64,000 bases of DNA, taken from assembly GCF_029767755.1 (NCBI RefSeq), contig NZ_JARUQS010000002.1, positions 432,812-496,811 of the forward strand. Direction: 5' to 3'. Below are positions 40,051 to 50,755 of this stretch, piece after piece. Below the pieces are notes generated by a model that did no database searches, was not told the DNA's origin, and saw only the letters and a program-made list of their open reading frames with translations. Positions within the stretch are counted from its first letter, which is position 1. Each line of letters starts with the position of its first letter. The position numbers were made by a program, and so were the translations under genes. The stretch comes from Thiomicrorhabdus sp. zzn3. GTDB taxonomy: Bacteria; Pseudomonadota; Gammaproteobacteria; Thiomicrospirales; Thiomicrospiraceae.

Positions 40051-41493
40051 ATGTCATCTGGCTTAAGAAGAACCAAAATTGTGGCTACGTTGGGACCTGC
40101 TACAGATCGCGAAGGCGAACTGGAACGTATGATCAAAGCAGGCGTGGATGTTGTGCGTATCAATATGTCGCACGGCAGTCCCGAAGAGCATAAAGCGCGT
40201 GCGCAAGCGGTGCGCGATCTGGCTGAAAAATACGACCATGAAGTGGGGGTGTTAGTCGATCTGCAAGGTCCGAAAATCCGTATCGCCCGTTTTGCGGAAG
40301 ATAAGATTTTCTTAGAAAAAGGCGATAAATTCGCGTTAGACAATAATGTCGGCAAAAATGACGGTAACCAGCATGAAGTAGGCTTGACCTATAAAAACCT
40401 GCCTTACGATGTGAAGCCGGGCGATAAGTTGTTGCTTGACGACGGCCGTCTGGTTTTTGAAGTGGATAACGTGGAAGGTGAGCGCGTTAACACCACGGTG
40501 GTGGTTGGCGGTACCTTGTCTAACAACAAAGGAATCAACCTGATGGGCGGCGGACTGTCTGCAGCGGCGCTGACCGATAAGGACAAGGAAGACATCATTA
40601 CCGCAGCCGAAATTCAAGCAGATTACTTGGCACTGTCTTTCCCTCGTTCAGCTGAAGATGTGGAATATTGCCGTACCTTGGCAAGCCAGGCCGGTTTGAA
40701 CTGTTCAATTGTTTCAAAGGTGGAACGCGCTGAAGCGGTCGCGGATGATGAGACGTTGGACGGCATTATTTTAGCCTCTGATGTGATCATGATTGCCCGT
40801 GGTGACCTGGGTGTGGAAGTGGGTGATGCCCAGCTGCCAGCCTTGCAAAAGAAAATGATCAAGCGTGCCCGTCAGCTAAATCGTGTCACCATTACCGCGA
40901 CGCAGATGATGGAAACCATGATCGAAAATGCGATTCCGACTCGTGCGGAAGTGTTTGACGTCGCTAATGCGGTTATGGATGGCACGGATGCGGTCATGCT
41001 GTCTGGTGAGACGGCAACCGGTAAGTCTCCAAGCCTGGTTATTGAAACGATGGGCCGTATCTGCCAAGAGGCAGAGAAGCAGCGCTCAACACGTGAGTCA
41101 ACTCACCGTATTGACGAATCATTTACCGCAATTGATGAAACCATTGCGATGGCGGCCATGTATTCGGCGAACCACTTTGGTGTGAAATGTATCGCCGCTT
41201 TGACCGAATCCGGTAATACCCCTTTGTTGATGTCACGTATCAGTTCTGGGATTCCAATAATTGCGTTGACACCGCACCTGGAAACGCGCCGTAAGGTGAC
41301 GTTATTCCGTGGTGTGTATCCTTCATCGGTTGACTATGCCGGTCTATCGGATGAAGAGATTCAGGATTCTATCCTGCAGAAAATCAAAGATTTCGGGATC
41401 GCCAAAGAGGGGGATTTGATCATCCTGACGCGTGGTGAAGCACGCGGTTTAATGGGCGGTACGAACCGTATGGAAATTGTTAAAGTCCCTTAA
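40051..41493 (+). CDS. pyk: Pyruvate kinase
   Basis: A 480-residue enzyme: R-I-N-M-S-H-G near the start, the catalytic barrel with S-K-V-E-R-A-E and I-M-I-A-R-G-D-L-G-V-E, and T-A-T-Q-M-M-E. Converts phosphoenolpyruvate and ADP to pyruvate and ATP. Codon use is less biased than in its neighbours, and a 223-base gap precedes it, so it may have its own promoter. Confidence 0.94.
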   Translation: MSSGLRRTKIVATLGPATDREGELERMIKAGVDVVRINMSHGSPEEHKARAQAVRDLAEKYDHEVGVLVDLQGPKIRIARFAEDKIFLEKGDKFALDNNVGKNDGNQHEVGLTYKNLPYDVKPGDKLLLDDGRLVFEVDNVEGERVNTTVVVGGTLSNNKGINLMGGGLSAAALTDKDKEDIITAAEIQADYLALSFPRSAEDVEYCRTLASQAGLNCSIVSKVERAEAVADDETLDGIILASDVIMIARGDLGVEVGDAQLPALQKKMIKRARQLNRVTITATQMMETMIENAIPTRAEVFDVANAVMDGTDAVMLSGETATGKSPSLVIETMGRICQEAEKQRSTRESTHRIDESFTAIDETIAMAAMYSANHFGVKCIAALTESGNTPLLMSRISSGIPIIALTPHLETRRKVTLFRGVYPSSVDYAGLSDEEIQDSILQKIKDFGIAKEGDLIILTRGEARGLMGGTNRMEIVKVP

Positions 41494-41522
41494 TCTATAA
41501 GGTCTTAGGGACCAATTATTAT

Positions 41523-41551
41523 TTGGACAGGCACTGAAAGCTTGTTAGAAT
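41523..41551 (+). promoter_or_regulatory. Candidate sigma-70 promoter for fba
   Basis: TTGGAC (41523-41528), 17-base spacer, TAGAAT (41546-41551), 43 bases before the fba ATG. Spacing is ideal and both boxes match four or five of six consensus positions. Confidence 0.65.
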
Positions 41552-41593
41552 AAAAAAATTACTTTTTGAAAACCAACTAGAGGAGTCTCGCAC

Positions 41594-42658
41594 ATGGCGA
41601 TGATTACACTTCGTGAATTAATGGATTACGCAGCAGAAAACAGCTTTGGTATGCCTGCGTTTAACGTAAACAACATGGAACAGGTTCGTGCCATCATGCG
41701 CGCTGCAGATGCGTGTGACTCTCCAGTTATCCTTCAAGGATCGGCTGGTGCGCGTAAGTATGCGGGGGAGCCAATGCTTCGTCACATGGTCGCTGCTGCG
41801 GTTGAAATGTATCCACACATTCCTGTTGTTATGCACCAGGACCACGGTTCTGATGTAGGTGTATGTCTACGCGCTATTCAGTCTGGCTTCACGTCTGTCA
41901 TGATGGATGGATCTTTGGAAGCAGATATGAAGACTCCTGCTTCTTACGAGTACAACTCTTCGATCACAGCTGAAGTGGTTAAGATCGCTCACGCTGGTGG
42001 TGTTTCTGTTGAAGGTGAGCTAGGGTGCCTAGGTTCTCTTGAAACTGGTAAAATGGGTGAAGAAGATGGTCACGGTTCTGATGAAGAGCTAGATCACTCA
42101 ATGCTTTTGACTGATCCTGAAGAAGCGGCTCAGTTCGTTAAAGACACCAACGTTGATGCGCTAGCGGTAGCCGTTGGTACTTCTCACGGTGCTTACAAGT
42201 TCACTTCTAAGCCATCTGATGATGTTTTGAAAATTGACCAGATCGCTAAGATCCACGCGCGTATCCCAGATACTCACATCGTAATGCACGGTTCTTCTTC
42301 TGTTCCGGAAGAGTGGCTACAAATCATCAACAACTACGGTGGTGATATGGGTCAAACTTACGGTGTGCCTGTTGAAGCAATCGTTGAAGGGATCAAGCAC
42401 GGTGTTCGTAAAGTTAACATCGATACTGACTTGCGTATGGCGTCTACTGGTGCAATCCGTAAGCACTTGGCTGACAACCCATCAAACTTCGACCCTCGTA
42501 AGTTCTTCAATGCAGCTGAAAATGCAATGATGGAAATCTGTAAAGCGCGTTTCGAAGCATTCGGTTGTGCCGGTCATGCTTCTAAGATCAAGTCTGTTGG
42601 TCTTGAAGAGATGCAAGCGCGTTACGCTTCAGGTTCTTTGGATCAGAAAGTTAACTAA
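41594..42658 (+). CDS. fba: Class II fructose-bisphosphate aldolase
   Basis: A 354-residue zinc aldolase. H-Q-D-H-G is the zinc site, E-L-G-C-L-G and V-N-I-D-T-D-L-R are class II marks. Joins dihydroxyacetone phosphate with glyceraldehyde-3-phosphate (or erythrose-4-phosphate) in the Calvin cycle and gluconeogenesis. AGAGGAG precedes the ATG. Very strong codon bias. A good terminator follows, marking the end of the cluster. Confidence 0.95.
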   Translation: MAMITLRELMDYAAENSFGMPAFNVNNMEQVRAIMRAADACDSPVILQGSAGARKYAGEPMLRHMVAAAVEMYPHIPVVMHQDHGSDVGVCLRAIQSGFTSVMMDGSLEADMKTPASYEYNSSITAEVVKIAHAGGVSVEGELGCLGSLETGKMGEEDGHGSDEELDHSMLLTDPEEAAQFVKDTNVDALAVAVGTSHGAYKFTSKPSDDVLKIDQIAKIHARIPDTHIVMHGSSSVPEEWLQIINNYGGDMGQTYGVPVEAIVEGIKHGVRKVNIDTDLRMASTGAIRKHLADNPSNFDPRKFFNAAENAMMEICKARFEAFGCAGHASKIKSVGLEEMQARYASGSLDQKVN

Positions 42659-42683
42659 GTTTAACTTCACCAAGATACGGATA

Positions 42684-42713
42684 AAAAACCCGGGCACTGT
42701 CCCGGGTTTTTTT
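42684..42713 (+). terminator. Rho-independent terminator after fba
   Basis: AAAAAACCCGGG (42684-42695) pairs with its complement at 42702-42713 across a CACTGT loop, with a T-run. Confidence 0.92.
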
Positions 42714-42736
42714 ATGCCTAATTTGGAGAAATATTA

Positions 42737-42970
42737 ATGTGTGTTTTTATTTTTGGTGCGATTCTGATCTTGCTCTATACCGTGAATATACGCTTAGAAA
42801 GGTTGGAACTGAGTCAGCTATTAGGCAATGAAAAATTAGTGGTTGCGCAGGGATGGGAAATTGTTGTTGAGTTGTGGCCGCTGGCGTTGATGATGGTCCT
42901 GATTGGCGTATTGATTATGCTGGTGTTGATCCGTGTCAGTCGATTCGATAAATCAGATTCAAAGGAGTGA
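42737..42970 (+). CDS. Small two-helix membrane protein, function unknown
   Basis: A 77-residue protein with two hydrophobic segments (about 2-17 and 46-67) and a charged C-terminal tail. A good GGAGA site eight bases before the ATG supports that it is real. It overlaps convergent bioD by 12 bases. No family recognised. Confidence 0.6.
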   Translation: MCVFIFGAILILLYTVNIRLERLELSQLLGNEKLVVAQGWEIVVELWPLALMMVLIGVLIMLVLIRVSRFDKSDSKE

Positions 42971-43645
42971 GAGAATTTCATTGATTTCGCAGAATTCACT
43001 GTTGTCGCTAAATGGATGGTGCAGACAGTGTATATTGAGGGCGTGCATCCGTTCTTTAAGGTCGTGAAAGTTTTGGATGTCGGCCTTGGCGCTGAGGTCA
43101 TTAATAATCACAGCGGCTATTGTAAGGTCCCGTTTTTGTATAGCGTCAAGTGTGAGTAGGGCGTGATTGATGCAGCCCAGTTTATTGCCGACAACCAGAA
43201 TCACAGGATAGTTGAGGGTTTGCGCTAAATCGGCATTCAAGCCGTCACTGCTAAGAGGTGAATAAAAGCCGCCGGCCCCTTCTATGAGCGCAAAATTACC
43301 CTTTGGTACCGCACATGCTGTCGCCAATTCCGCATTGCTTATGAACTGGCCTGCTTGTTTGATTGCGCGTTGCGGTGAGATCGGCGGTTCAAACCGATAG
43401 GGGCAGATGGCTTCAATCGGTTCGCTGGAGTGACAGCCTTTTTTTAGCTGTTCAGCATCGATGCAGGATAATTCGCCTGAGGCATTAGGCATACAGCCGG
43501 ATGCAACCGGTTTGCGCGGAGAAACGGTTAGGCCATATTTGTGCAAGGTGTATCCAATACAAGCGCTTACATAGGTTTTGCCGGCATCTGTATCCGTACC
43601 AGTAATGAATAAGCCGTGAATGGAGTTAGAAGGGGTTTGCTTCAT
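42959..43645 (-). CDS. bioD: Dethiobiotin synthetase
   Basis: A 228-residue P-loop enzyme with G-T-D-T-D-A-G-K-T near residue 16 and E-G-A-G-G-F-Y-S-P-L. Closes the ureido ring of biotin using CO2 and ATP. It is separate from bioA, found at 61.2 kb. A near-palindrome, TCAACT A AGTTGA, lies upstream at about 43671-43683 and could be an operator. Confidence 0.92.
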   Translation of the reverse strand: MKQTPSNSIHGLFITGTDTDAGKTYVSACIGYTLHKYGLTVSPRKPVASGCMPNASGELSCIDAEQLKKGCHSSEPIEAICPYRFEPPISPQRAIKQAGQFISNAELATACAVPKGNFALIEGAGGFYSPLSSDGLNADLAQTLNYPVILVVGNKLGCINHALLTLDAIQKRDLTIAAVIINDLSAKADIQNFHDLKERMHALNIHCLHHPFSDNSEFCEINEILSLL

Positions 43646-43882
43646 ATTAAGAAATCGTGATGCTCATGCAACTCAACTAAGTTGATGTTAAATTGAGCAA
43701 AATTGTAATCAAAATGAGATTAGAAAACGTTAATATATGCGGTTCGCTGCGTAAGGCTAGCTAAGAATTACTATTTACGACATCGACGACGCAGTCGATA
43801 TAACAATAATACAAGAAAAAATCTTCACAAAGAAAGATGTGAATGCAGTAATTTGCGCAACGGTGCGCAAAAAGGATGGTAA

Positions 43883-46800
43883 ATGAAACGATTGTTCGCC
43901 GACATGAGCTTAAAAACAAAATTATTAATTGCGTTTTTATTGGTCGCCATAATCCCTTTTGGGGTCATTAGCCTGGTGTCATTGGATGAAGCCAGTACAG
44001 CCTTAGAGAAACAAGCCTATAACCAGCTGGAAGCCGTAAGAAGTATTAAAAAAGCCCAGATTGAACGCTATTTTGAAGAGCGAGAAGGCGATATGGGGGT
44101 ATTGCTGGAAACCGTAGATGCCATTCGCTATGAAGCGGTGAATAAGTTAGTGGCGGTTCGGGAAAATAAAAAGAAAACCATCACCAATTATCTGCAAACC
44201 ATCGAAAACCAGTTGGTCAATATGGCTGGTTCCCCTGCCATTATCAATGCCGTGCGAGACTTTTCACAGGCCTACAATCAACTGCCTAATGACATTCAAG
44301 GTGTAAATGCCAATAGTATTCAAAGCCAGTTGGGTCAATATTACGCCAGCACCTTTACTCGTGAATATCAGAAGCAATCAGGTCAAGAGATTAAAGCAAG
44401 TAAGTTTGTTTCCAAGCTCGATGCAAGCAGTAGTTTTCTGCAATATCACTATATCGTAACCAACCCGAACCCGCTTGGAAGTAAGCAGTTGCAGCTTGAG
44501 AGTCCGGCTAAGACGCATTGGGATCAGGTGCATAAGCAGTACCATCTTCGTTTTAAAGACGTTCTGGATAAATTCGGATACTACGATATTTTCCTGGTCG
44601 ATAATCTAGGGAATGTGATTTACAGCGTTTTCAAAGAGGTGGATTTTGCGACCAATTTGCAAAATGGACCTTGGAAGGCCAGTGGTTTGGCCAATGCATG
44701 GCGCTCCGCGATGCAGCATAGTGCAGGCGAAGCCGCCATTGAAGATTTCTCTTTGTATACCCCATCCTATGATGCACCAGCCGGGTTTATGGCCGCTCCG
44801 GTATTTTCAGGCGATGAACGCTTAGGTAGTCTTATTTTCCAAATGCCGTTGGATAAAATCACCGAAACCATGTCGGAACGTGCCGGGCTCGGTAAAACCG
44901 GTGAAACCTATCTGATCGGTGCGGATAAGTTAATGCGTTCCGATTCCTATGTGGATCCGCAAAACCATTCGGTGGTCAGCTCTTTCCGCAATCCGCAAAA
45001 AGGCAGTGTGGATACCGTGGCAGCGCAAAAGGCATTATCCGGCGAAAGCGGAGTTGATGTGATCCGTGACTACAACGGCAATCCGGTGATTTCCGCCTAT
45101 GCTCCGCTTAATTATGCAGGGTTACAATGGGCCATTCTGTCAGAAGTCGATATTGCAGAAGCGTTTGTGCCGCATGCAGAAGGTTCCAGTAAGGACTTCT
45201 ATCAGAAGTATATTGAGAAATATGGGTACTATGACCTGTTTTTGATGAATCCGGATGGATTCGTATTCTATTCGGCCGCTAAGGAAGCGGATTACCAGAC
45301 CAATATGGTCAATGGGAAGTTTGCCAGCTCCAACTTAGGTGAGCTGACCCGCAAGGTTTTGCAAACCAAACAGTTTGCAATCGCGGATTTTTCCCCTTAC
45401 GCACCCAGTAATGGCGAACCGGCGGCTTTCATTGCCCAGCCGGTGATGCACGGCGGCAAAATTGACATGATCGTTGCCCTACAGCTTCCATTGGAAGGCA
45501 TCAATGGCATTATGACCAACCGTCAAGGTATGGGAGAAACGGGTGAAACTTACCTTGTCGGTCAGGATCTGTTAATGCGTTCCGATTCCTATCTGGATCC
45601 AACCTATCATGCAGTTAAGACTTCTTTCGCCAATCCTCAAAAAGGGAAGGTTGAAACAGAAGCCTCGATGGCGGCGCTAAACGGTCAGAGTGATTCGCGC
45701 ATTATTTTGGACTACAACGGCAGTCCGGTATTGTCCTCGTTTACGCCGGTGAAAGTCGGCGATTTCACCTGGGCACTGCTAGCAGAAATCGATCAGGCAG
45801 AGGCCTTTGCCAGTGTCTATCGTTTACAGAATATCATGCTGATTGTTGCCGTGGTCATTGTGATTGCCATCGTATTGGTTGCCCTGATTGTGGTACGCAG
45901 CATTACTCGCCCGGTTTCAGCCTTAATGGAAACCATGACCGATGTTCAAAGCAGTGGTGATTTCCGTCATCGTGCGGTCATCAGTAGCCGTGATGAGATC
46001 GGGCAAATGGGGGAGGCCTTTAATGGCATGCTCGAAAGTATGCAGGCTGCGATTAATGAAGCCAATACGGTAGTGACAGCGATTGCACGAGGTGACTTTG
46101 AACAGAGAGTCAGTTCTGAGCTAAAAGGGGACTTGGAAACCTTGAAGCAAGGGGTAAATGGCAGTGCTGAAAGTGTTGCATTTACCATGAATGAGTTGCG
46201 CAAGGTGATGCAGGGCTTGTATGACGGTGATTTCAGCGTGCGCATGGATAACCGCGTCGAGGCCGCTTTCCGCGATATGGTGGACCAATCCATGAACGCG
46301 GTTAATGCCGTGGTAGCAGACATCAACCAGGTTATGGAGGCGCTTAATCAAGGCGACTTCTCCGCTCGGGTCGAATCAGATGCGCGGGGCGATCTGTTGG
46401 CGATGAAATCTAATGTGAATGATTCGATGGTCCGATTAGAAACGGCCGTTCAGGCGATTACTGAAGTGGTTATTGCCCAATCTGAAGGGGATTTGACCGG
46501 CGTTTGTGAGGGGGATTTCCGCGGGCAACTGAAGTCGCTGCAAACGGCATTGAATGCGTCTTCTGAAAAATTGAAAGAAACGATTTCACAAGCTGTCAGC
46601 GCGACCCAAGTAGTGAGTACCGCAGCCTCTGAAGTCTCGCAAGGCGCGATGGACTTGAGTCAGCGTGTGCAGGAACAGGCTGCGGCTCTGGAAGAGACCT
46701 CCGCGACCATGGATGAGATGAATTCAGCGGTGCAAGCCAATACCGAAAATGCGCAAAAGGCGTCCCACCTGGCGATGGAGGTGCAGTCGAAGTCGAGCAG

Positions 46801-47509
46801 CGGTACGCAAGTCATGCAGCAGACTCTGGATGCGATGAATGAAATCCAAGAATCGAGCAATAAGATATCCGATATCGTCAATCTGATTGACGGTATTGCC
46901 TTTCAGACGAATCTGCTCGCCCTCAATGCCGCGGTGGAAGCGGCCAGGGCAGGTGAGCATGGCCGAGGGTTTGCCGTGGTCGCAGGTGAAGTGCGTTCAT
47001 TAGCGCAGAAATCGGCTGAGGCGGCGAAAGACATTAAAAACCTGATCGAAGAAACGGTGCAGCGCGTGAATCAGGGCAGTGAGCTTGCCGGCGAATCCGG
47101 AGCGATGTTACAGCAGATTAATCAGTCGATTGAATCAGTGACCCAGATGGTTGAACAGATTGCCAAGGCTTCTGAAGAACAGTCTAGCGGGGTCAATCAG
47201 GTGCACCAAGCGATCAGTCAGATTGACCAGGTGACGCAACAGAATGCAGCTCTAGTAGAGCAAACTACAGCCGCCGCTGAAAGTATGACAGATCAGGCTG
47301 AAACATTGAGTGCGGATATGGCGTTCTTTAATACAGGTGCGGTGGCTGTGCAACCCACTAAAGTGTTGGAATCTAAGAAAGTGACCAAGCCTGCTCCGGC
47401 ATTGCCAAAAGCACCGGCCAGCACGACTGCGTCAAAAACGAGTCCAACGCAAAAGACCCTTTCCTCCCCTTCTTCTGCGCAAGAGCGAGAAGAGTGGAGT
47501 GAATTTTAA
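43883..47509 (+). CDS. Giant methyl-accepting chemotaxis protein with duplicated sensor module
   Basis: A 1208-residue chemoreceptor. TM1 about 13-33, a large periplasmic region with two repeats (each has G-K-T/E-T-G-E-T-Y-L-x-G followed by M-R-S-D-S-Y and N-P-Q-K-G, near 335-435 and 548-648), TM2 about 651-675, HAMP and two further HAMP-like repeats (each with G-D-F-x-x-R), then the signalling domain with the hairpin tip [21 protein letters not shown] (about 1009-1029, written with hyphens). The last five residues, E-W-S-E-F, match the CheR/CheB-docking pentapeptide. The CheD-like fusion gene follows. Confidence 0.92.
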   Translation: MKRLFADMSLKTKLLIAFLLVAIIPFGVISLVSLDEASTALEKQAYNQLEAVRSIKKAQIERYFEEREGDMGVLLETVDAIRYEAVNKLVAVRENKKKTITNYLQTIENQLVNMAGSPAIINAVRDFSQAYNQLPNDIQGVNANSIQSQLGQYYASTFTREYQKQSGQEIKASKFVSKLDASSSFLQYHYIVTNPNPLGSKQLQLESPAKTHWDQVHKQYHLRFKDVLDKFGYYDIFLVDNLGNVIYSVFKEVDFATNLQNGPWKASGLANAWRSAMQHSAGEAAIEDFSLYTPSYDAPAGFMAAPVFSGDERLGSLIFQMPLDKITETMSERAGLGKTGETYLIGADKLMRSDSYVDPQNHSVVSSFRNPQKGSVDTVAAQKALSGESGVDVIRDYNGNPVISAYAPLNYAGLQWAILSEVDIAEAFVPHAEGSSKDFYQKYIEKYGYYDLFLMNPDGFVFYSAAKEADYQTNMVNGKFASSNLGELTRKVLQTKQFAIADFSPYAPSNGEPAAFIAQPVMHGGKIDMIVALQLPLEGINGIMTNRQGMGETGETYLVGQDLLMRSDSYLDPTYHAVKTSFANPQKGKVETEASMAALNGQSDSRIILDYNGSPVLSSFTPVKVGDFTWALLAEIDQAEAFASVYRLQNIMLIVAVVIVIAIVLVALIVVRSITRPVSALMETMTDVQSSGDFRHRAVISSRDEIGQMGEAFNGMLESMQAAINEANTVVTAIARGDFEQRVSSELKGDLETLKQGVNGSAESVAFTMNELRKVMQGLYDGDFSVRMDNRVEAAFRDMVDQSMNAVNAVVADINQVMEALNQGDFSARVESDARGDLLAMKSNVNDSMVRLETAVQAITEVVIAQSEGDLTGVCEGDFRGQLKSLQTALNASSEKLKETISQAVSATQVVSTAASEVSQGAMDLSQRVQEQAAALEETSATMDEMNSAVQANTENAQKASHLAMEVQSKSSSGTQVMQQTLDAMNEIQESSNKISDIVNLIDGIAFQTNLLALNAAVEAARAGEHGRGFAVVAGEVRSLAQKSAEAAKDIKNLIEETVQRVNQGSELAGESGAMLQQINQSIESVTQMVEQIAKASEEQSSGVNQVHQAISQIDQVTQQNAALVEQTTAAAESMTDQAETLSADMAFFNTGAVAVQPTKVLESKKVTKPAPALPKAPASTTASKTSPTQKTLSSPSSAQEREEWSEF

Positions 47510-47568
47510 AGGCGAGTGAGCGTCTATTTCTGATGAGCCCTTCAGTTTCGAAGGCCTAAATTCAATTC

Positions 47569-47600
47569 CCGGCCGTGATTATCAAACGGCCGGTTTCTTT
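47569..47600 (+). terminator. Terminator between the chemoreceptor and CheD-like genes
   Basis: CCGGCCGT (47569-47576) pairs with ACGGCCGG (47586-47593) across a 9-base loop, followed by TTTCTTTTT. It ends only about 30 bases before the next ATG, so the downstream gene needs read-through or a promoter within this stretch. Confidence 0.8.
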
Positions 47601-47630
47601 TTGATTCCCTTATTTTGCAACGGTGGTTTT

Positions 47631-49136
47631 ATGAGGCGCCTATTGTGGTATTTGCCTGTCGTGGCCGGTTTGTTTCTAGCAGGCCTGTTCGCTTTGTATC
47701 TTTTGTCACCTGAGACCAAACCCAGTTGGCAGCAAAGGCTGCACACGCATTTTCAACAGTTGGTGGCGGTGAGTGACCAGCAGAAACATCGTCTTACCGA
47801 CTACCTCTATCGTCAAGTGGCTGTGGCTGAAGCGCTGGTCACTGCGCCGCAATTCCAAATGGACTTTAAAGCCCTGCGCAAATTGGGGGGTGATGTGAAT
47901 ACACAGCGGTATCTAGAGCTTGAACAGCGGATGGAGGAGCATTTCGTTTTTCTGTTAGAAGGGATCTATGACATGCTGTTTATCTCGCCACAGGGAAAAA
48001 TCTTCTTTACGGTAAAAAAAGAGGCGGATTTTGGAAAAGCACTGGATGATCCTTTGTTGAAGCAGACAGGGTTGGCTCGGGTTATTGCGCAAGCTCCTCA
48101 AGCCACAAGAATGGTAAGCTTTGAACCCTATTTTGCCTCGGCAGAGCCCGCGGCATTTATTATCGTGCCGGTGGGCGTTCAGCAAGGTTATGTTGCCTTT
48201 CAGATGCCGATCAACCAGATTGATGCCATGCTGCGTCTTGGGGATGAAATGGGACAAACCGGTGAGGTCTATCTGGTTGATGAGCAAAAACGCCTGTTGA
48301 CCAGTTCCCGTTTTATGAATGCGGGGGAGCAGATGGCGGTTAAGGTGAATACCCTGGCGGCAAACGCGGCAATCAATGGCGAGCGGGGTTCGCAGATCAT
48401 TGAGGATTATCGCGAGGTCAAGGTTTTGAGTCATTATCAACCACTGTTGTTAGAGGAATTGCCAGGTATTCATTGGGGGCTGATCTCAGAAAAAGATCTG
48501 GATGAGGTTTTGGCCGAGTACTATCTTGAAGAGGAAGATCGTTTGTATGCCCAGCTCGAAAGAACCCTGATTGAGCGTCAGCGGAGCACTTATGACGGGG
48601 TAAATGTGCTGACACTCTTGCCTCAGGACGTGAAGGTGGATATGAGTGAATACCAACGACTGTCGCTATTGAACGATCAAGGCATCTACACACTGGGGGC
48701 CGCGACTTGCAGTGTGTTGACCGCACTGATGCCGAATGAATTTGTGTATATGGCGCATGTTTCGCCAACGGATCGCATTTATCGTGGACAGGCGAGCTCG
48801 GAAATGAACCTTTTGGAACAGATGCTGCATAAGATCTATTATTTCGAATTGCCGCCGGCACGGCGCGATCAACTGCGTTTCTATTTGACGGCCACTCATA
48901 CCGAAAGTTTAAAAGGAGTATTAAGGCTGTTATTGAGCCAAGGGGTCCGTCCTAAACAATTAATGATTGAGCTGGCTCCACAGGCCAGAAGTGTCAATGT
49001 GCGGGTTGATGCCAAGGGCAGAATACAAACTCAATGGGTCTTTGAATCCGGTAAAGACGATCAACATGTCACCTATGTTAACTTTAGATCGTTATTGATG
49101 TTGCTGTTGCCACAGAATTTACAGGCGCAAAACTGA
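47631..49136 (+). CDS. Membrane Cache-like sensor fused to a CheD-like deamidase domain
   Basis: Start at ATG 47631 gives 501 residues; a TTG 30 bases earlier is less likely. TM about 5-25. The periplasm-facing sensor region (to about 290) shares G-Q-T-G-E-V-Y-L-V with both repeats of the preceding chemoreceptor. No second TM is obvious, so topology is uncertain. From about 335 a CheD-like domain begins: T-L-G-A-A-T-C then M-A-H, placing Thr354, Cys360 and His376 as in the CheD catalytic triad (T to C spacing 6, C to H 16 versus 17). Later Q-A-R-S-V matches the CheD A-R-S-V strand. CheD deamidates chemoreceptor glutamines. A CAGGCCTG copy (47680) is in the TM codons. Confidence 0.72.
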   Translation: MRRLLWYLPVVAGLFLAGLFALYLLSPETKPSWQQRLHTHFQQLVAVSDQQKHRLTDYLYRQVAVAEALVTAPQFQMDFKALRKLGGDVNTQRYLELEQRMEEHFVFLLEGIYDMLFISPQGKIFFTVKKEADFGKALDDPLLKQTGLARVIAQAPQATRMVSFEPYFASAEPAAFIIVPVGVQQGYVAFQMPINQIDAMLRLGDEMGQTGEVYLVDEQKRLLTSSRFMNAGEQMAVKVNTLAANAAINGERGSQIIEDYREVKVLSHYQPLLLEELPGIHWGLISEKDLDEVLAEYYLEEEDRLYAQLERTLIERQRSTYDGVNVLTLLPQDVKVDMSEYQRLSLLNDQGIYTLGAATCSVLTALMPNEFVYMAHVSPTDRIYRGQASSEMNLLEQMLHKIYYFELPPARRDQLRFYLTATHTESLKGVLRLLLSQGVRPKQLMIELAPQARSVNVRVDAKGRIQTQWVFESGKDDQHVTYVNFRSLLMLLLPQNLQAQN

Positions 49137-49137
49137 A

Positions 49138-49145
49138 CAGGCCTG
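49138..49145. repeat. CAGGCCTG element, 3' of the CheD-like fusion
   Basis: Exact octamer two bases after the stop codon, in the gap before purC (convergent). Flanks GAA and TTG extend the palindrome by two bases. Confidence 0.75.
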
Positions 49146-49205
49146 TTGGGTGTGATCGGCCGCTGACTGCTTGATCAGTAATGCGGCCGAATGTATTGAG
49201 GGTGA

Positions 49206-50093
49206 TTATAGGTTTTCGGTCAGGCGCGCCTGGGCCTCCTGATATTTTTCCAGTGTTTTGTGGACAACTTCTTCAGGTAATTCTGGCGCTGGGCTGGATT
49301 TATCCCAGTCCAGAGATTCCAGGTAATCGCGGATATATTGTTTGTCAAAACTTTCCGGGTTTTTTCCTACCTTGTAGGTTGAGGCTGGCCAAAAACGAGA
49401 GCTGTCCGGGGTCAGCGCTTCATCAATCAGGTGAATTACGCCACTTTCATCTTCGCCGAATTCAAACTTGGTGTCGGCAATAATGATGCCGCGCTCCAGA
49501 GCAAAGTCAGCGGCATACTGGTAGAGCGCCAGGCTGAGCTCGCGTACTTTCTGGGATTTTTCTTCGCCCATGATTGCGACCAGCTTTTCGAAGCTGATGT
49601 TCTCGTCATGTTCGCCGACTTCCGCTTTGGTCGACGGGGTAAACAGCGGTTCAGGCAATTTTTGCGCTTTTTTCAACCCTTGCGGAAGTGGAAGGCCGCA
49701 AACGCTTTGCGATTTCTTGTACTCTTTCCAGCCGGAGCCGACTAGATAGCCACGTACAATGGCTTCAACCGGTAGCGGTTTAAGCTTGCGTACGATCATG
49801 CCACGCCCGTCAAGCTGTTTGAGTTCTTCGGCGGTTAAGTAGTCGGCTAGGTTTAAGTCGCTCACCAGCTGGTTTGGCACAATGTGCGTGGTTTTTTTCA
49901 TCCAAAATTGAGCCGTGTCCGTTAGGATTCGGCCTTTGCCCGGGATAGGGGTTGGCAAAATAACGTCAAACGCTGAGATGCGGTCTGTGGTCACGATCAG
50001 AAGGTGATTTTCGTCAATGTCGTAAATGTCGCGGACTTTGCCCTTGCTAATCAGAGGCAAGCTGGTCAGATGAGATTCGTACAGTGGTTGCAT
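49206..50093 (-). CDS. purC: Phosphoribosylaminoimidazole-succinocarboxamide synthase (SAICAR synthetase)
   Basis: A 295-residue enzyme of the longer purC type: G-K-V-R-D-I-Y near 18-24, T-D-R-I-S-A-F-D, V-R-G-Y-L-V-G-S-G-W and D-T-K-F-E-F-G. Joins CAIR with aspartate in purine synthesis. Downstream psiE is read in the same direction ahead of it, with a 32-base gap. Confidence 0.94.
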   Translation of the reverse strand: MQPLYESHLTSLPLISKGKVRDIYDIDENHLLIVTTDRISAFDVILPTPIPGKGRILTDTAQFWMKKTTHIVPNQLVSDLNLADYLTAEELKQLDGRGMIVRKLKPLPVEAIVRGYLVGSGWKEYKKSQSVCGLPLPQGLKKAQKLPEPLFTPSTKAEVGEHDENISFEKLVAIMGEEKSQKVRELSLALYQYAADFALERGIIIADTKFEFGEDESGVIHLIDEALTPDSSRFWPASTYKVGKNPESFDKQYIRDYLESLDWDKSSPAPELPEEVVHKTLEKYQEAQARLTENL

Positions 50094-50125
50094 AATGGTT
50101 TCCTAAATTTCCTTAAAAACGGGCC

Positions 50126-50590
50126 TTAACGTCCTCGGCGACGAGCGCTGCTATCGTATGGGAATTTCAAGTGTCCATAGCGCAGTATCAGAATGGCAAT
50201 GGTGATCAGGGTGATCGTGCCCCCGATCGCCAGCATCTGCCACTCGTTAAGCTCTTTGAGATCCAGTATGAGGTATCGCGCCAGAGCCACAATCGCGATG
50301 TACAGTGGCAGGCGGATTGGCAGTTTCCCGGAATCGAGATAGATGGCGATCATCGCCAAAACTTCCAGGTAGAGGAAAAGCAGCAACAGGTCCCCTAGCG
50401 TCACCTCGCGTAGCTCGATCATGCCCATTACTTCCATGGCGCCGGCGTAAATGGTCGCCAGGGCGATGACGGCTAGGCCGACAAACTCGGCCATGTGGAT
50501 CAGAGAGCTCAAGCCTTTTTCAACAGACTTCTTTGGAGGAGAGGAGGGTGTGTCGTGCAGTTCGTCGATGCTCTGGTTGTTCATTGCCAT
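50126..50590 (-). CDS. psiE: PsiE-family (phosphate-starvation-inducible) membrane protein
   Basis: A 154-residue protein with four hydrophobic segments (about 36-56, 64-82, 93-108, 119-138) and the PsiE-type stretch E-V-L-A-M-I-A-I-Y. In E. coli psiE is a pho-regulated gene of unknown function. No PHO box was identified here. It precedes purC on the same strand. Confidence 0.8.
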   Translation of the reverse strand: MAMNNQSIDELHDTPSSPPKKSVEKGLSSLIHMAEFVGLAVIALATIYAGAMEVMGMIELREVTLGDLLLLFLYLEVLAMIAIYLDSGKLPIRLPLYIAIVALARYLILDLKELNEWQMLAIGGTITLITIAILILRYGHLKFPYDSSARRRGR

Positions 50591-50682
50591 AGGATCCGCA
50601 GTTGTTTAAATCGATGTGGGTGAAAGCCGTCGGCCGCCTCTTGTCAGCCCTGATATACGCCGTTTGGGAGGCATCCTTTTTT

Positions 50683-50711
50683 TTGCCCATTTTAAAGGAT
50701 ACTGTTAGAAT
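50683..50711 (+). promoter_or_regulatory. Candidate sigma-70 promoter for rpe
   Basis: TTGCCC (50683-50688), 17-base spacer, TAGAAT (50706-50711), 45 bases before the rpe ATG, with AAGGA as the ribosome site. The -10 matches the fba box exactly. Confidence 0.65.
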
Positions 50712-50755
50712 GCACGAATTAATTTTTATAAATTTTTTATATAAGGAACTCGGCT

